DNA from: Paludibacteraceae bacterium
GTDB taxonomy: Bacteria; Bacteroidota; Bacteroidia; Bacteroidales; Paludibacteraceae
NCBI GenBank assembly: GCA_024399535.1
Contig: JAKSNU010000018.1
Span: forward strand, 1 to 32,622
Reading direction: 5' to 3'
Length of the DNA: 32,622 nt
Shown here: positions 6,800 to 15,700 of the stretch, piece by piece
Layout of the letters: each line of letters opens with the position of its first letter
Position numbering within the stretch: the first letter of the stretch is position 1
Made by a program: the position numbers and the translations under genes
Notes under the pieces: model-generated
Told to the model about the DNA's origin: nothing
What the model saw: only the letters and a program-made list of their open reading frames with translations
The model's database searches: none

Positions 6800-8248
6800 A
6801 TGGAAATTACAGATCTTGAACCAAAACGATTGTGGAAACAGTTCTATGACATTTGTCAGATTCCACGTCCTTCGAAGAAAGAAGAGAAAATGATTGCCTT
6901 CCTCCAGAATTTCGGCAAGGAGCACAATCTTGACACTATGACCGACGCTTGCGGCAATGTGTTGATTCGTAAACCTGCTACTCCAGGCTATGAGAACAAA
7001 CCATGCGTTGTACTTCAATCACATATGGATATGGTGTGCGAGAAAAACAGCGACACGAAACACAATTTCGACACCGACCCTATCCAGACTTGGATTGACG
7101 GTGAATGGGTGAAAGCCAAAGGCACGACACTCGGTGGCGACGACGGCATAGGTTGTGCAACCGAGCTCGCCATTCTTGCCTCCGACGACCTCAAACATCC
7201 TGCTCTCGAATGTCTATTCACTCGTGATGAGGAGACTGGTCTCACAGGTGCTTTTGCACTCGACCCTAACCTGCTGAAAGGCGAATTGCTCATCAATCTC
7301 GACTCAGAGGACGACGGACAATTCTTTATCGGCTGTGCCGGCGGTATCGACACAACTGTCACTTTCGACTACAAACAGGAAGCTATGCCTGAAGGTCTCT
7401 ACTATTTCGAGTTGAAAGTCAATGGTCTCAAAGGTGGTCACTCTGGTGGTGATATTCATCTCGGCAGAGGCAATGCCAACAAAGTGCTCAACCGCATCAT
7501 GTGGATGACTATGAAAGCTACCAACCTCCACATTGCTGAAATCTCAGGCGGCAACCTCCGCAACGCTATTGCTCGCGAAGCACGTGCTGTTTGCGCAGTC
7601 CCTGCATCGTATCGAGACACACTCGTTGCTGAAGTCAACAAATTTGCAGCCACAGTCAAAGCTGAACTTTCGATTGCTGATCCTGACGTAAATGTTGAAA
7701 TCAATACAGTCGAGCGTCCTGCATATATGATTGATGGTGATACCGCTCGCAGGCTAATCCAATCACTTTATGCTTGTCCTCACGGAGTTATCCGCTGGAG
7801 TGATGAACTCGAAGGCATTGTCGAGACTTCGACCAACCTTGCAGCAGTCAAGATGATTGAAAACAACCAGATTCTCGTCACCACATCGCAGCGTTCGCTT
7901 GTTGATTCTTGCAAACGCGACATCGCTAACCAAGTTGAAATAGTCTTCACTATGGCAGGAGCAAAAGCCACTCACGGTGATGGTTACCCAGGATGGAAGC
8001 CAAATGCTAATTCAAAAATAGCTAACGCATTAGCTGCCACATACAAGAAGCTCTTCAGCAAAGAACCACAGATTCTCGCCATCCACGCAGGTTTGGAATG
8101 CGGACTTTTCTTGGAGAAGTATCCTAAACTCGACATGGTCTCTGTAGGTCCAACGATGGTAGGTGTTCATTCGCCAGACGAGAAACTACACATTCCTGCC
8201 GTACAGGATTTCTGGAAACTGATTGTCTATACTCTCGAGAACATCTGA
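6800..8248 (+). CDS. pepD: Aminoacyl-histidine dipeptidase, M20 family (482 aa)
   Basis: Cytosolic zinc dipeptidase that hydrolyses a broad range of dipeptides, the last step of peptide use. M20 metal ligands and catalytic residues are visible: SHMDM with His75 and Asp77, GGDDG with Asp114/115, and DEETG with the catalytic Glu144 and ligand Glu145. LDSEDDG is the further ligand segment, and a His near the C-terminus (AIHAGLECG) completes the site. The length of 482 aa matches PepD. The start is set at ATG 6800 (MEITDLEPKRLWKQF). The frame extends upstream to 6698, but that stretch contains the promoter and is low-complexity. The gene is monocistronic with a strong terminator. Confidence 0.95.
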   Translation: MEITDLEPKRLWKQFYDICQIPRPSKKEEKMIAFLQNFGKEHNLDTMTDACGNVLIRKPATPGYENKPCVVLQSHMDMVCEKNSDTKHNFDTDPIQTWIDGEWVKAKGTTLGGDDGIGCATELAILASDDLKHPALECLFTRDEETGLTGAFALDPNLLKGELLINLDSEDDGQFFIGCAGGIDTTVTFDYKQEAMPEGLYYFELKVNGLKGGHSGGDIHLGRGNANKVLNRIMWMTMKATNLHIAEISGGNLRNAIAREARAVCAVPASYRDTLVAEVNKFAATVKAELSIADPDVNVEINTVERPAYMIDGDTARRLIQSLYACPHGVIRWSDELEGIVETSTNLAAVKMIENNQILVTTSQRSLVDSCKRDIANQVEIVFTMAGAKATHGDGYPGWKPNANSKIANALAATYKKLFSKEPQILAIHAGLECGLFLEKYPKLDMVSVGPTMVGVHSPDEKLHIPAVQDFWKLIVYTLENI

Positions 8249-8270
8249 TAATAAGACGACATAATGTAAT

Positions 8271-8307
8271 AGTGCTGACTTTCACATTGGGAGTCAGCAC
8301 TTTTTTT
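8271..8307 (+). terminator. pepD terminator
   Basis: AGTGCTGACT (8271-8280) and AGTCAGCACT (8292-8301) form a perfect 10-bp stem with an 11-nt loop, followed by a T run to 8307. Confidence 0.9.
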
Positions 8308-8407
8308 GTTCCAGAAATTATGCCAATACGGCACAAAATGTGACGAATCAGCCACTGCGCACAAAAAATCTGTCAAGGACTCGAAGTAAATGCGACTTCA
8401 TCATCAA

Positions 8408-8590
8408 TTACTCAACAAAATTCCCGTGCCTAATGATAATTTCAAACTTCTGAAAACTTGATTTGATATTATTAATAAACTTCTTGTATGAATCAGGAGA
8501 AACGCCTTTGTAACCCTCGCTATATCCACCAGGCTTCACATCCCAATTTTTTCCACCATCAGCAGAAATACCCACCTCGAAAGAATTTTC
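8408..8590 (-). pseudogene. Orphan C-terminal fragment of an unknown protein (60 codons)
   Basis: On the minus strand a frame runs from just after an in-frame TAG (8591-8593) to a TAA at 8408-8410. It encodes a protein-like sequence that includes FEVGISADGGKNWDV, GGYSEGYKG and IIIRHGNFVE. There is no ATG anywhere in it, so it cannot be a complete gene in this form. The upstream sequence turns AT-rich and non-coding at once. It is best read as the surviving 3' end of a decayed or deleted gene. I do not recognise the family. The SADGGKNWDV segment resembles beta-propeller or BNR-type repeats only superficially. Confidence 0.5.
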
Positions 8591-8763
8591 CTAAAGTATT
8601 TTTATTTACATTGTTATTCAATGTATTATATGATTAAAATTTTTTCGTAAAAAGTTGCTTGTATTTTCGCAAAATCAAAAAAAAATATCATCATAATAGT
8701 AGTGAGGGGTTAACGAAATACTAATTATGTTCTGACAATCCACTGCACATCTCAAGGAGACCC
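8591..8763. other. AT-rich non-coding stretch
   Basis: No gene is visible on either strand. A TATTTTCG at about 8671 is one base from a Bacteroidetes -7 element, but no gene follows it. Confidence 0.4.
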
Positions 8764-8824
8764 TAAGCAGACCCTCCGCTCCTATAGCAGAGAAATAGCA
8801 TAGGCAGAGCAGAGGATCTGCTTA
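8764..8824 (-). other. 61-nt imperfect inverted repeat; possible structured RNA
   Basis: TAAGCAGACCCTCCGCTC (8764-8781) faces GAGCAGAGGATCTGCTTA (8807-8824). Read on the plus strand, two of 18 pairs are C-A mismatches. Read on the minus strand, the same two positions become G-U wobbles, so all 18 can pair. A further 4-bp stem (8782-8785 with 8800-8803) extends inward past a 3-nt bulge to a 14-nt loop. There is no T run, so it is not an intrinsic terminator. It lies about 180 bp downstream of atoE on the minus strand and could be a 3' UTR element, a small RNA or a decayed mobile repeat. Confidence 0.5.
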
Positions 8825-9004
8825 AGATTGGCTTAAACATAGAAAGGGATTATTAAGATTTCGATACTAAAAGGAAAACTTATCAACGCAACAATATATC
8901 CCTATTCTAACCAAAATCACTCAAAACATCTCTTTAATCAACTAATAATCAAATGCGATTAACTACAAACTTGCTATCACAGAAAAATTCCGAAGTCAGG
9001 AGAT
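8825..9004. other. AT-rich gap downstream of atoE
   Basis: No gene, promoter or terminator was seen here, apart from a short direct repeat of GCTTAA at 8820 and 8831. The end of the ddpX-atoE transcript is therefore unexplained. Confidence 0.35.
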
Positions 9005-10354
9005 TTATGCCCAAATCAACAACCCTGCACATATGATGACTCCCGTCACCAAAAGGTCGATGATACAGAAACCCATAATGTCCTTTGCATTGAGTTTCGC
9101 TATTGCCAATGCAGGCAATGCCCAGAAAGGTTGTATCAGGTTGGTCCATGCGTCGCCCCATGCAATTGCTATTCCGGTCAGTCCAGGGTCAACCCCGAGA
9201 TTGGCTCCTGCCGAAAACATAATCGGTGCCTGGATAGCCCAATGCCCACCACCAGATGGGACAAACATATTCAACACTGCAGCGCAAAGGAACGTCAGCA
9301 ACGGATATGTCGTTGGATTGGAAATACTTATACACGCATCGCTGATTATCTTTCCGAAACAGAGACCCGACTCGCCCACTCCAGTTATTATACCCATAAT
9401 TCCAGCATAGAATGGGAATTGCAACAATATCCCTGCCGCACTCTTTGCCGCCTTTCCGAAAGCATGAACATACGCCAATGGTGTTCCATGCAACAATACG
9501 CCCATGAAGAGGAAAAGCAATATCACCGAGTTGATATCCAATGCAGCGCCCTCGACGAATATATGTAAAACGAAATACCCAAGCCCGATAGCCGAGATAA
9601 TCCAAGTCAGCAACTTACTCTGTTCCAAATGTTCAGCAGGTGTAGTTGGTTTATCGAACACCTCGTCGCTCTCCTCTTTCAATAGATTTGCATCAACTAC
9701 AAAAACCTTGTCATCTTTAGGATGCATCAAAGCATTCACTGCCACTATTGCAACCATTACCACCACTACCATTATGATGTTCTGAGGCGCAAGGATGGTA
9801 GATGAGACTGGTACAGGCGATGTCAAAACTCCGTTTGTAGCTTTCGCCAACGCCTCGCCTGGTGTCGCCATAGTCAAAGGTATCGAGCCTGACAATCCTG
9901 CATGCCATACGACAAATCCGCTGTATGCCGAAGCAATCAGCAGACGATAGTCAACACCTTTCACCGAACGAGCCACCTCGCGCGCCAATATTGCTCCAAC
10001 TATTAGTCCGAATCCCCAATTGAGCCAACATGCCACCGCGCTCACACCAGTCACAAAGGCTATCGCCCCTGCTGGTGTCTTCGGGATACGACCAAGACGC
10101 ATAATACCTTTTTTGACAACAGGGGCAGCAGCGAGCGTTGCGCCAGTCACCAATACGAGCGACATCTGCATGGCAAATGCCAATAATCCCCATACGCCGT
10201 CGCCCCAATGTTCGACAACCTCCAATGGTGTCTGATGACAGATAGGCATTGCCAATATGCCAGCGAGCAATGTAAGTATCAGCGCAAAGATAAAAGGTTC
10301 AGGCAGATAGCGCTGCACCATGCGCACACATCCGTTGATTATTTTCTGAAACAT
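9005..10354 (-). CDS. atoE: AtoE-type short-chain fatty acid transporter (449 aa)
   Basis: Polytopic inner-membrane protein of the TIGR00366/AtoE family, annotated as short-chain fatty acid (acetoacetate, butyrate) transporters. Supporting segments are the N-terminal RYLPEPFIFALILTLLAGIL, WLNWGFGLIVGAILAREVAR, FVVWHAGLSGSIPLTMATPG and FVPSGGGHWAIQAPIM, all characteristic of the family. The length of 449 aa is normal and the sequence is almost wholly hydrophobic helices. Its ATG overlaps the stop of the VanX-like gene by one base (TAATG), so the two are translated from one message. The true substrate is not known; the partner gene raises the question of a different cargo. Confidence 0.9.
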   Translation of the reverse strand: MFQKIINGCVRMVQRYLPEPFIFALILTLLAGILAMPICHQTPLEVVEHWGDGVWGLLAFAMQMSLVLVTGATLAAAPVVKKGIMRLGRIPKTPAGAIAFVTGVSAVACWLNWGFGLIVGAILAREVARSVKGVDYRLLIASAYSGFVVWHAGLSGSIPLTMATPGEALAKATNGVLTSPVPVSSTILAPQNIIMVVVVMVAIVAVNALMHPKDDKVFVVDANLLKEESDEVFDKPTTPAEHLEQSKLLTWIISAIGLGYFVLHIFVEGAALDINSVILLFLFMGVLLHGTPLAYVHAFGKAAKSAAGILLQFPFYAGIMGIITGVGESGLCFGKIISDACISISNPTTYPLLTFLCAAVLNMFVPSGGGHWAIQAPIMFSAGANLGVDPGLTGIAIAWGDAWTNLIQPFWALPALAIAKLNAKDIMGFCIIDLLVTGVIICAGLLIWA

Positions 10355-11073
10355 TATTCTATTATTTTATATTTTTCTCTTGCTTCGTCAGCCGTCACGA
10401 GATTGAAATGCCACCACTCTGAGGTGATTGTCCGCAACCCCTGGTCGGTCATAACCTTACGCAACAACAGACGGTTTTCAAGCTCTCGTTGGGTTATTCT
10501 TCCACGTTTTAGCAAATCCTCCTCCTTATCTGTGTTTGCCTCCTCACCGAAATAATCATACTCAGACCCCATAGGCATAGCCTCGCCAGTGCAATCCATC
10601 AACGTGAGGTCAACAGCCGCACCATAGTTGTGAAGACCATTTCGCTTTTCAGGATTTGCCACATAGTAATCCATCTCGGTTCCCTTCACCATATTCCACA
10701 TATCCCGCTGCACAGCCAACGGACGGGCAGCATCATAGATAATAAGGTTTGCGTCTGGACGAATTTTCTTCAGTTCTCGACTTGCCGCCACCACCTTCTC
10801 AGCCAATTCTGGTAACATAAATGCCTTGTTTACGTCCTTATATAGCACTTTACCCATGAAATTATAAGGAGTGGAATACACGAGATGGACCTTGATTGTC
10901 GAGTCTAAATCGTGTATGTCAACGAGTCCCATATCACGCATGAATGCTTCTGTTTCAGTATCTGAACTCACTGATTGTGTAGCATTTACCTGCTGCTCCG
11001 ACGACGTAGTTTCGCCCATCTGACATCCAGTCAGAATTATAGCCGCAATGGCTAAAAAATATATCCTTTTCAT
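10354..11073 (-). CDS. ddpX: VanX-type D-alanyl-D-alanine dipeptidase, lipoprotein (239 aa)
   Basis: M15D-family zinc D,D-dipeptidase. The start at 11073 gives a lipoprotein signal MKRIYFLAIAAIILTGC with lipobox L-T-G-C17; an upstream TTG frame start lies inside the promoter. Zinc ligands match VanX: His148 and Asp155 in GLHNYGAAVDLTL, and the catalytic Glu219 with His222 in SEWWHF. The YDAARPLAVQRDMW segment supplies the conserved Arg. It is an exported, lipid-anchored form, unlike cytoplasmic VanX. No vanH or ligase gene is nearby, so a resistance role is unlikely. Cell-wall D-Ala-D-Ala recycling or nutrient use is more plausible. It is co-transcribed with atoE. Confidence 0.88.
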   Translation of the reverse strand: MKRIYFLAIAAIILTGCQMGETTSSEQQVNATQSVSSDTETEAFMRDMGLVDIHDLDSTIKVHLVYSTPYNFMGKVLYKDVNKAFMLPELAEKVVAASRELKKIRPDANLIIYDAARPLAVQRDMWNMVKGTEMDYYVANPEKRNGLHNYGAAVDLTLMDCTGEAMPMGSEYDYFGEEANTDKEEDLLKRGRITQRELENRLLLRKVMTDQGLRTITSEWWHFNLVTADEAREKYKIIE

Positions 11074-11091
11074 AACAAAATTGATTTGCTG

Positions 11092-11099
11092 CAAAGTTA
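11092..11099 (-). promoter_or_regulatory. ddpX-atoE promoter -7 element
   Basis: TAACTTTG on the minus strand lies about 20 bp before the ATG at 11073. The -33 region (about 11119-11123) has no TTTG and coincides with that of the divergent nadB promoter. Confidence 0.6.
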
Positions 11100-11144
11100 C
11101 GATATTTTTCCCAATATTAGACGACTATTCTGAAAAAAAATTTG

Positions 11145-11152
11145 TAACTTTG
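11145..11152 (+). promoter_or_regulatory. nadB promoter -7 element
   Basis: TAACTTTG lies 25 bp before the nadB ATG at 11178. The expected -33 position (about 11121-11124) lacks TTTG. Confidence 0.6.
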
Positions 11153-11177
11153 CAGGCTGTATATTATACATTATAAA

Positions 11178-12761
11178 ATGGTAAGCAAATTTGATTTCAT
11201 CGTTGTTGGTAGCGGCATTGCCGGTATGAGTTTTGCACTGAAGGTGGCAAACCACGGCAAGGTCGCAATTCTATGTAAAACTACTCTCGACGAAGCTAAT
11301 ACGGCTCTCGCTCAGGGCGGAATATCGTCCGTCACCAACCCAGTCCTCGACAATTACGAAAAGCATATTCAAGACACCTTGGTTGCAGGCGACGGAATTT
11401 GCGATATAAATGCCGTAAACAAAGTGGTGCGCAATGCTCCGAAACAGATAGAACAGTTGCTCGAATGGGGTGTCGATTTCGACAAGGCTCCAGATGGTAC
11501 GTTCGACCTTCACCGCGAAGGCGGTCACTCCGAGCACCGAATCCTGCATCATAAGGACTCGACAGGTGCCGAAATCCAGCAGTCCCTCATCAAACGACTG
11601 AAAGCACACCCAAACATCACTATCTTCGAGCATCATTTTGCAATTGACATAATCACTCAGCATCACATGGGTGAAATTGTGACACGCAACACGCCTAACA
11701 TCGAATGCTATGGTGTTTATGCACTCAATACCCAGAACAATATTATCCGCACCTTCCTCGGCAAGATAACTATGCTCGCCACTGGCGGCATAGGCAATGT
11801 ATATCCTACAACCACCAATCCACCTGTCGCTACAGGCGATGGCATTGCAATGGTTCATCGTGCACGTGGTGTAGTCCGTGATATGGAGTTTGTACAATTC
11901 CACCCTACTGCTTTCTATCGCCCAGGTCTTCACCCTTCGTTCCTCATCACCGAGGCAATGCGTGGCTACGGAGCAGTTCTCCGCACTCTGAAGGGTGACG
12001 AATTTATGCATAAATACGACAAACGCGGCTCGCTTGCCCCTCGCGATATAGTGGCTCGCGCTATTGACAACGAGATGAAACTCGCTGGTACCGACCACGT
12101 CTATCTCGATGTGACACACAAACCTGCCGACGAGACCAAAGAGCATTTCCCAATGATATACGAAAAATGCCTTTCGTATGGCATAGACATCACCAAAGAA
12201 TATATTCCTGTAGTACCTGCTGCACACTATCTCTGTGGTGGCATAGTGGTCAACGAGAATGCTGAAACCTCGATTGCACGTCTTTATGCCGCTGGCGAAT
12301 GCTCGTGCACTGGTCTTCACGGAGCTAACCGTCTCGCATCTAACTCGCTGATTGAAGCTATTGTATATGCCGATGCTGCCGCTGAACATTCTCTCGCACG
12401 CATAGGCTCGATTGCCATCAACGAGAATATACCTAACTGGGACGACGAGGGAATGCGTCTCCCTGAAGAGATGGTGCTCATCACGCAGTCAATGAAAGAG
12501 GTACAACAGATTATGAGCTCGTATGTAGGTATCGTCCGCTCCAACCTCCGTCTGAAACGCGCAAAAAACAGACTCGAAATACTCTTCCGCGAAACCGAAA
12601 GTCTTTTTGACCGCTCCATCGTCAGCCGCGACATCTGCGAGCTCCGGAACTGCATATCGGTAGCTTATCTGATTATCAAACAGGCATCTGCCCGAAAGGA
12701 AAGTCGTGGACTTCATTACACTATCGACTACCCGAACAAAAGCAAAATCGAAAATAAATAA
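11178..12761 (+). CDS. nadB: L-aspartate oxidase (527 aa)
   Basis: Flavoprotein that oxidises L-aspartate to iminoaspartate for de novo NAD synthesis; under anaerobiosis it uses fumarate as acceptor. The FAD-binding GxGxxG loop is GSGIAG at residues 11-16. The active-site segment HREGGHSEHR begins at His112. GECSCTGLHGANRLASNS (from Gly373) is the second FAD/substrate signature. The C-terminal helical domain continues to the end. The length is normal. NadB is told from the related fumarate reductase and succinate dehydrogenase flavoproteins by the GECSCTGLHGANRLASNS form and the length. nadA and nadC are not in the window. The next gene begins 6 bp later, so they are likely co-transcribed. 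Confidence 0.95.
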   Translation: MVSKFDFIVVGSGIAGMSFALKVANHGKVAILCKTTLDEANTALAQGGISSVTNPVLDNYEKHIQDTLVAGDGICDINAVNKVVRNAPKQIEQLLEWGVDFDKAPDGTFDLHREGGHSEHRILHHKDSTGAEIQQSLIKRLKAHPNITIFEHHFAIDIITQHHMGEIVTRNTPNIECYGVYALNTQNNIIRTFLGKITMLATGGIGNVYPTTTNPPVATGDGIAMVHRARGVVRDMEFVQFHPTAFYRPGLHPSFLITEAMRGYGAVLRTLKGDEFMHKYDKRGSLAPRDIVARAIDNEMKLAGTDHVYLDVTHKPADETKEHFPMIYEKCLSYGIDITKEYIPVVPAAHYLCGGIVVNENAETSIARLYAAGECSCTGLHGANRLASNSLIEAIVYADAAAEHSLARIGSIAINENIPNWDDEGMRLPEEMVLITQSMKEVQQIMSSYVGIVRSNLRLKRAKNRLEILFRETESLFDRSIVSRDICELRNCISVAYLIIKQASARKESRGLHYTIDYPNKSKIENK

Positions 12762-12767
12762 TTTAAT

Positions 12768-15700
12768 ATGAAACATTTTAAGCTTTACAACAACATCATG
12801 GGTTGGCTGGCATTTGCCGTGGCAGCCGCAACCTATCTGATGACAATCGAACCTACCGCCTCGTTCTGGGACTGCGGTGAGTTCATTGCATCAGCAAGCA
12901 AGCTTGAGGTGGGACACCCACCTGGAGCACCGTTCTTCATCATCACAGCACGCATCTTCTCGCTTTTTGCCTCTGACCCCACACAAATTGCTGCAATGGT
13001 CAACTCAATGTCAGCCATTTGCAGTGCCTTCACCATTCTCTTCCTCTTCTGGACAATAACTCACATTGTCCGCCGCATTCTCACTCGCGATGGCAAGGAA
13101 CTGACTGTAGGCGAAGGTATTGCAGCTCTCGGTTCCGGACTTGTAGGTGCTTTGGCTTATACTTTCTCAGATACGTTCTGGTTTTCGGCTGTCGAAGGCG
13201 AGGTTTATGGTTACTCTTCGTTCTTCACTGCAATCGTTTTCTGGTGCATATTGAAATGGGAAGATTCTGACGAATCATACGCCACACGCTGGGTGATTCT
13301 TATTTCATATCTGATGGGACTCAGTATCGGTGTTCACTTGCTGAACCTCCTTGCTATCCCTGCTATCGTACTGATTTATTATTTCAAGAAATACGATATC
13401 TCGGCTAAAGGAGTCATCATTGCGCTCATCACGTCCGTCATAATATTGGCAGCAGTTCTCTATGGTATGATACCTGGCTTCTGCAAAGTAGCTTCGTGGT
13501 TCGAGCTCTTGTTTGTCAACGGACTTGGATGTTCTTTCAATACAGGGTTGGTCATCTATCTTGTAATCACCGCAGCCGTACTCGTTTGGGCTATGTACGA
13601 GACTCATACCGAACGTAGCCAACACCTTTCTGCCATCTCGTTCGTCGCTGGACTTTCGTTGGTAGGCATTCCTTTCCTCGCCGGCAATGGCATTATGAGC
13701 AAGGTGCTCGGTGTATTGATCATCGTAGGTGCATTGATATTCCTTCTCTCCAAAAAGAAGATTACCTATCGCATCTACAACACAATTCTGATTTGCACTA
13801 CGATGATATTGATTGGCTACTCTTCATATGCCCTAATCATCGTCCGTTCAATGGCTAACACGCCTATGGATCAGAACTCGCCTGAGGACGTTTTCGCCCT
13901 TCAGTCATACCTGAACCGCGAACAATATGGCGACAACCCTCTATTCTACGGACCTGTATATTCTGCTCCTGAAATTCTTGATATTCAGGGTCAATACTGC
14001 GTTCCTCGCCCTAAATATGCCAACGACGTATGGCAACAGAAGGTCAAAGAGACACCAGACGAAAAAGACAGATACATAAATACTGGCAAACGTCAGACTG
14101 GCTACGAGACTGACCCTCAATTCAATATGTTGTTCCCCCGTATGTACTCGTCACAACCTCAGCACGTCCATGCCTATGAGGAATGGGGCAACATTATAGG
14201 TAAACGTATTTCGGTTGACCGTTGCGGCAGAAACGAGACACGCGTGAAACCTACGATGGGCGAAAATCTCCGTTTCTTCTTCTCCTATCAGCTGAATTTC
14301 ATGTATTGGCGCTATTTCATGTGGAACTTCTCAGGCCGTCAGAACGATATGCAATGCCATGGCGAGATAGACAAAGGCAACTGGATTTCTGGTTTCTCGT
14401 TCCTCGACAATAGCCGTCTCGGTGATCAGAGCAAATTGCCTGACGTTCTCAAAAACAATCGTGGACACAATGTATATTATATGCTTCCTCTGCTACTCGG
14501 TCTGCTCGGAATCTGCTGGCAGTTGATGCGCAAGAACGAAGGCAAGAAACAGTTCTGGGTTGTCTTTACGCTATTCTTTATGACAGGTATTGCCATAGTA
14601 ATCTACCTTAACCAGACTCCATTCCAGCCTCGCGAACGTGACTACGCTTATGCCGGCTCGTTCTATGCCTTCTGCATTTGGATTGGCTTTGGTGTCATGT
14701 TCTTCTACGAGATTTTCGACCGTCTGCTCAAGACACAGATTGGCAAAACGGCAATTGCTCTTATAGCTACAATCGCTTGTCTCGGAGTTCCTGCACTGAT
14801 GGCTTCTGAGAACTGGGACGACCACGACCGTTCAGGACGTACTGTAGCTCGCGATTTCGGTCTGAACTACCTCAACTCGTGCGACGAACAGGCTATCCTT
14901 TTCTCAAACGGCGACAACGACACATTCCCTCTTTGGTATAATCAAGAGACTGAAGGCAATCGTACCGATGTTCGCGTCTGCAACCTCTCCTATCTCAACA
15001 CCGATTGGTACATTGACCAAATGAAGCGAGAAGCATACGAATCAAAACCTCTCCCTATCGATTGGGAAAAGACTGACTATCAGTCAGGACGTCTTGACGT
15101 ATCACGCGTCACGAACGACCCTCGCCTCAACGGAATGCCGCTTGAACTGAAAGCTATGCTTCAACTCATCCGCGACCCTCGCATGATTGATGATACAGGA
15201 ATTGGCAACGTTCCTTCCTCAACTCTCTATATCCCTCTTGACACCAACGACCTGCTTCGTCGTGGAATTATCACCGAAGCAGAGTGCGCTGAAGTCCCTG
15301 AATTAATGATGATTGGACTTCGCGGATCAATGTCCAAAGCACAACTGATGTTCCTCGAAATGCTCAACACTGCAAACTGGGAACGCCCAATATACGTCTG
15401 TGCTACTGTCGGCGAAGAGTTCTATCCTGCCCTGCAAGAGCATATGGTTCTCGAAGGTCTTGCATACCGCATTGTGCCTACTCGCGGACATCGCGACCGC
15501 ATAAATACAGCTAAGATGTACGACAACATGATGAACAAATTCCTCTATGGAAACATCAAAGATCCACACACCTATATGGACGAACAGCACTGCCGTATGG
15601 CACGTACAATGCGAATCATGATGGCTCAGCTTGCCGAAGCTCTTGTTGAGGAGGGAGATAACGACAAAGCACGCCAAGTCATTGACAAGATTCTCACCGA

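Noticed and set aside
8764..8824. Intrinsic terminator for atoE
   Set aside because: The stem is long, but no T run follows it on either strand, and it lies about 180 bp from the stop codon.
10354..11073. Vancomycin-resistance gene (vanX)
   Set aside because: No vanH, vanA-type ligase or two-component regulator is nearby, and this copy is an exported lipoprotein. Lone VanX-like dipeptidases are common and unrelated to resistance.
11271..12389. A 372-codon minus-strand frame opposite nadB
   Set aside because: Antisense shadow of a well-supported gene, with a Cys/His/Tyr-rich, domain-free translation.
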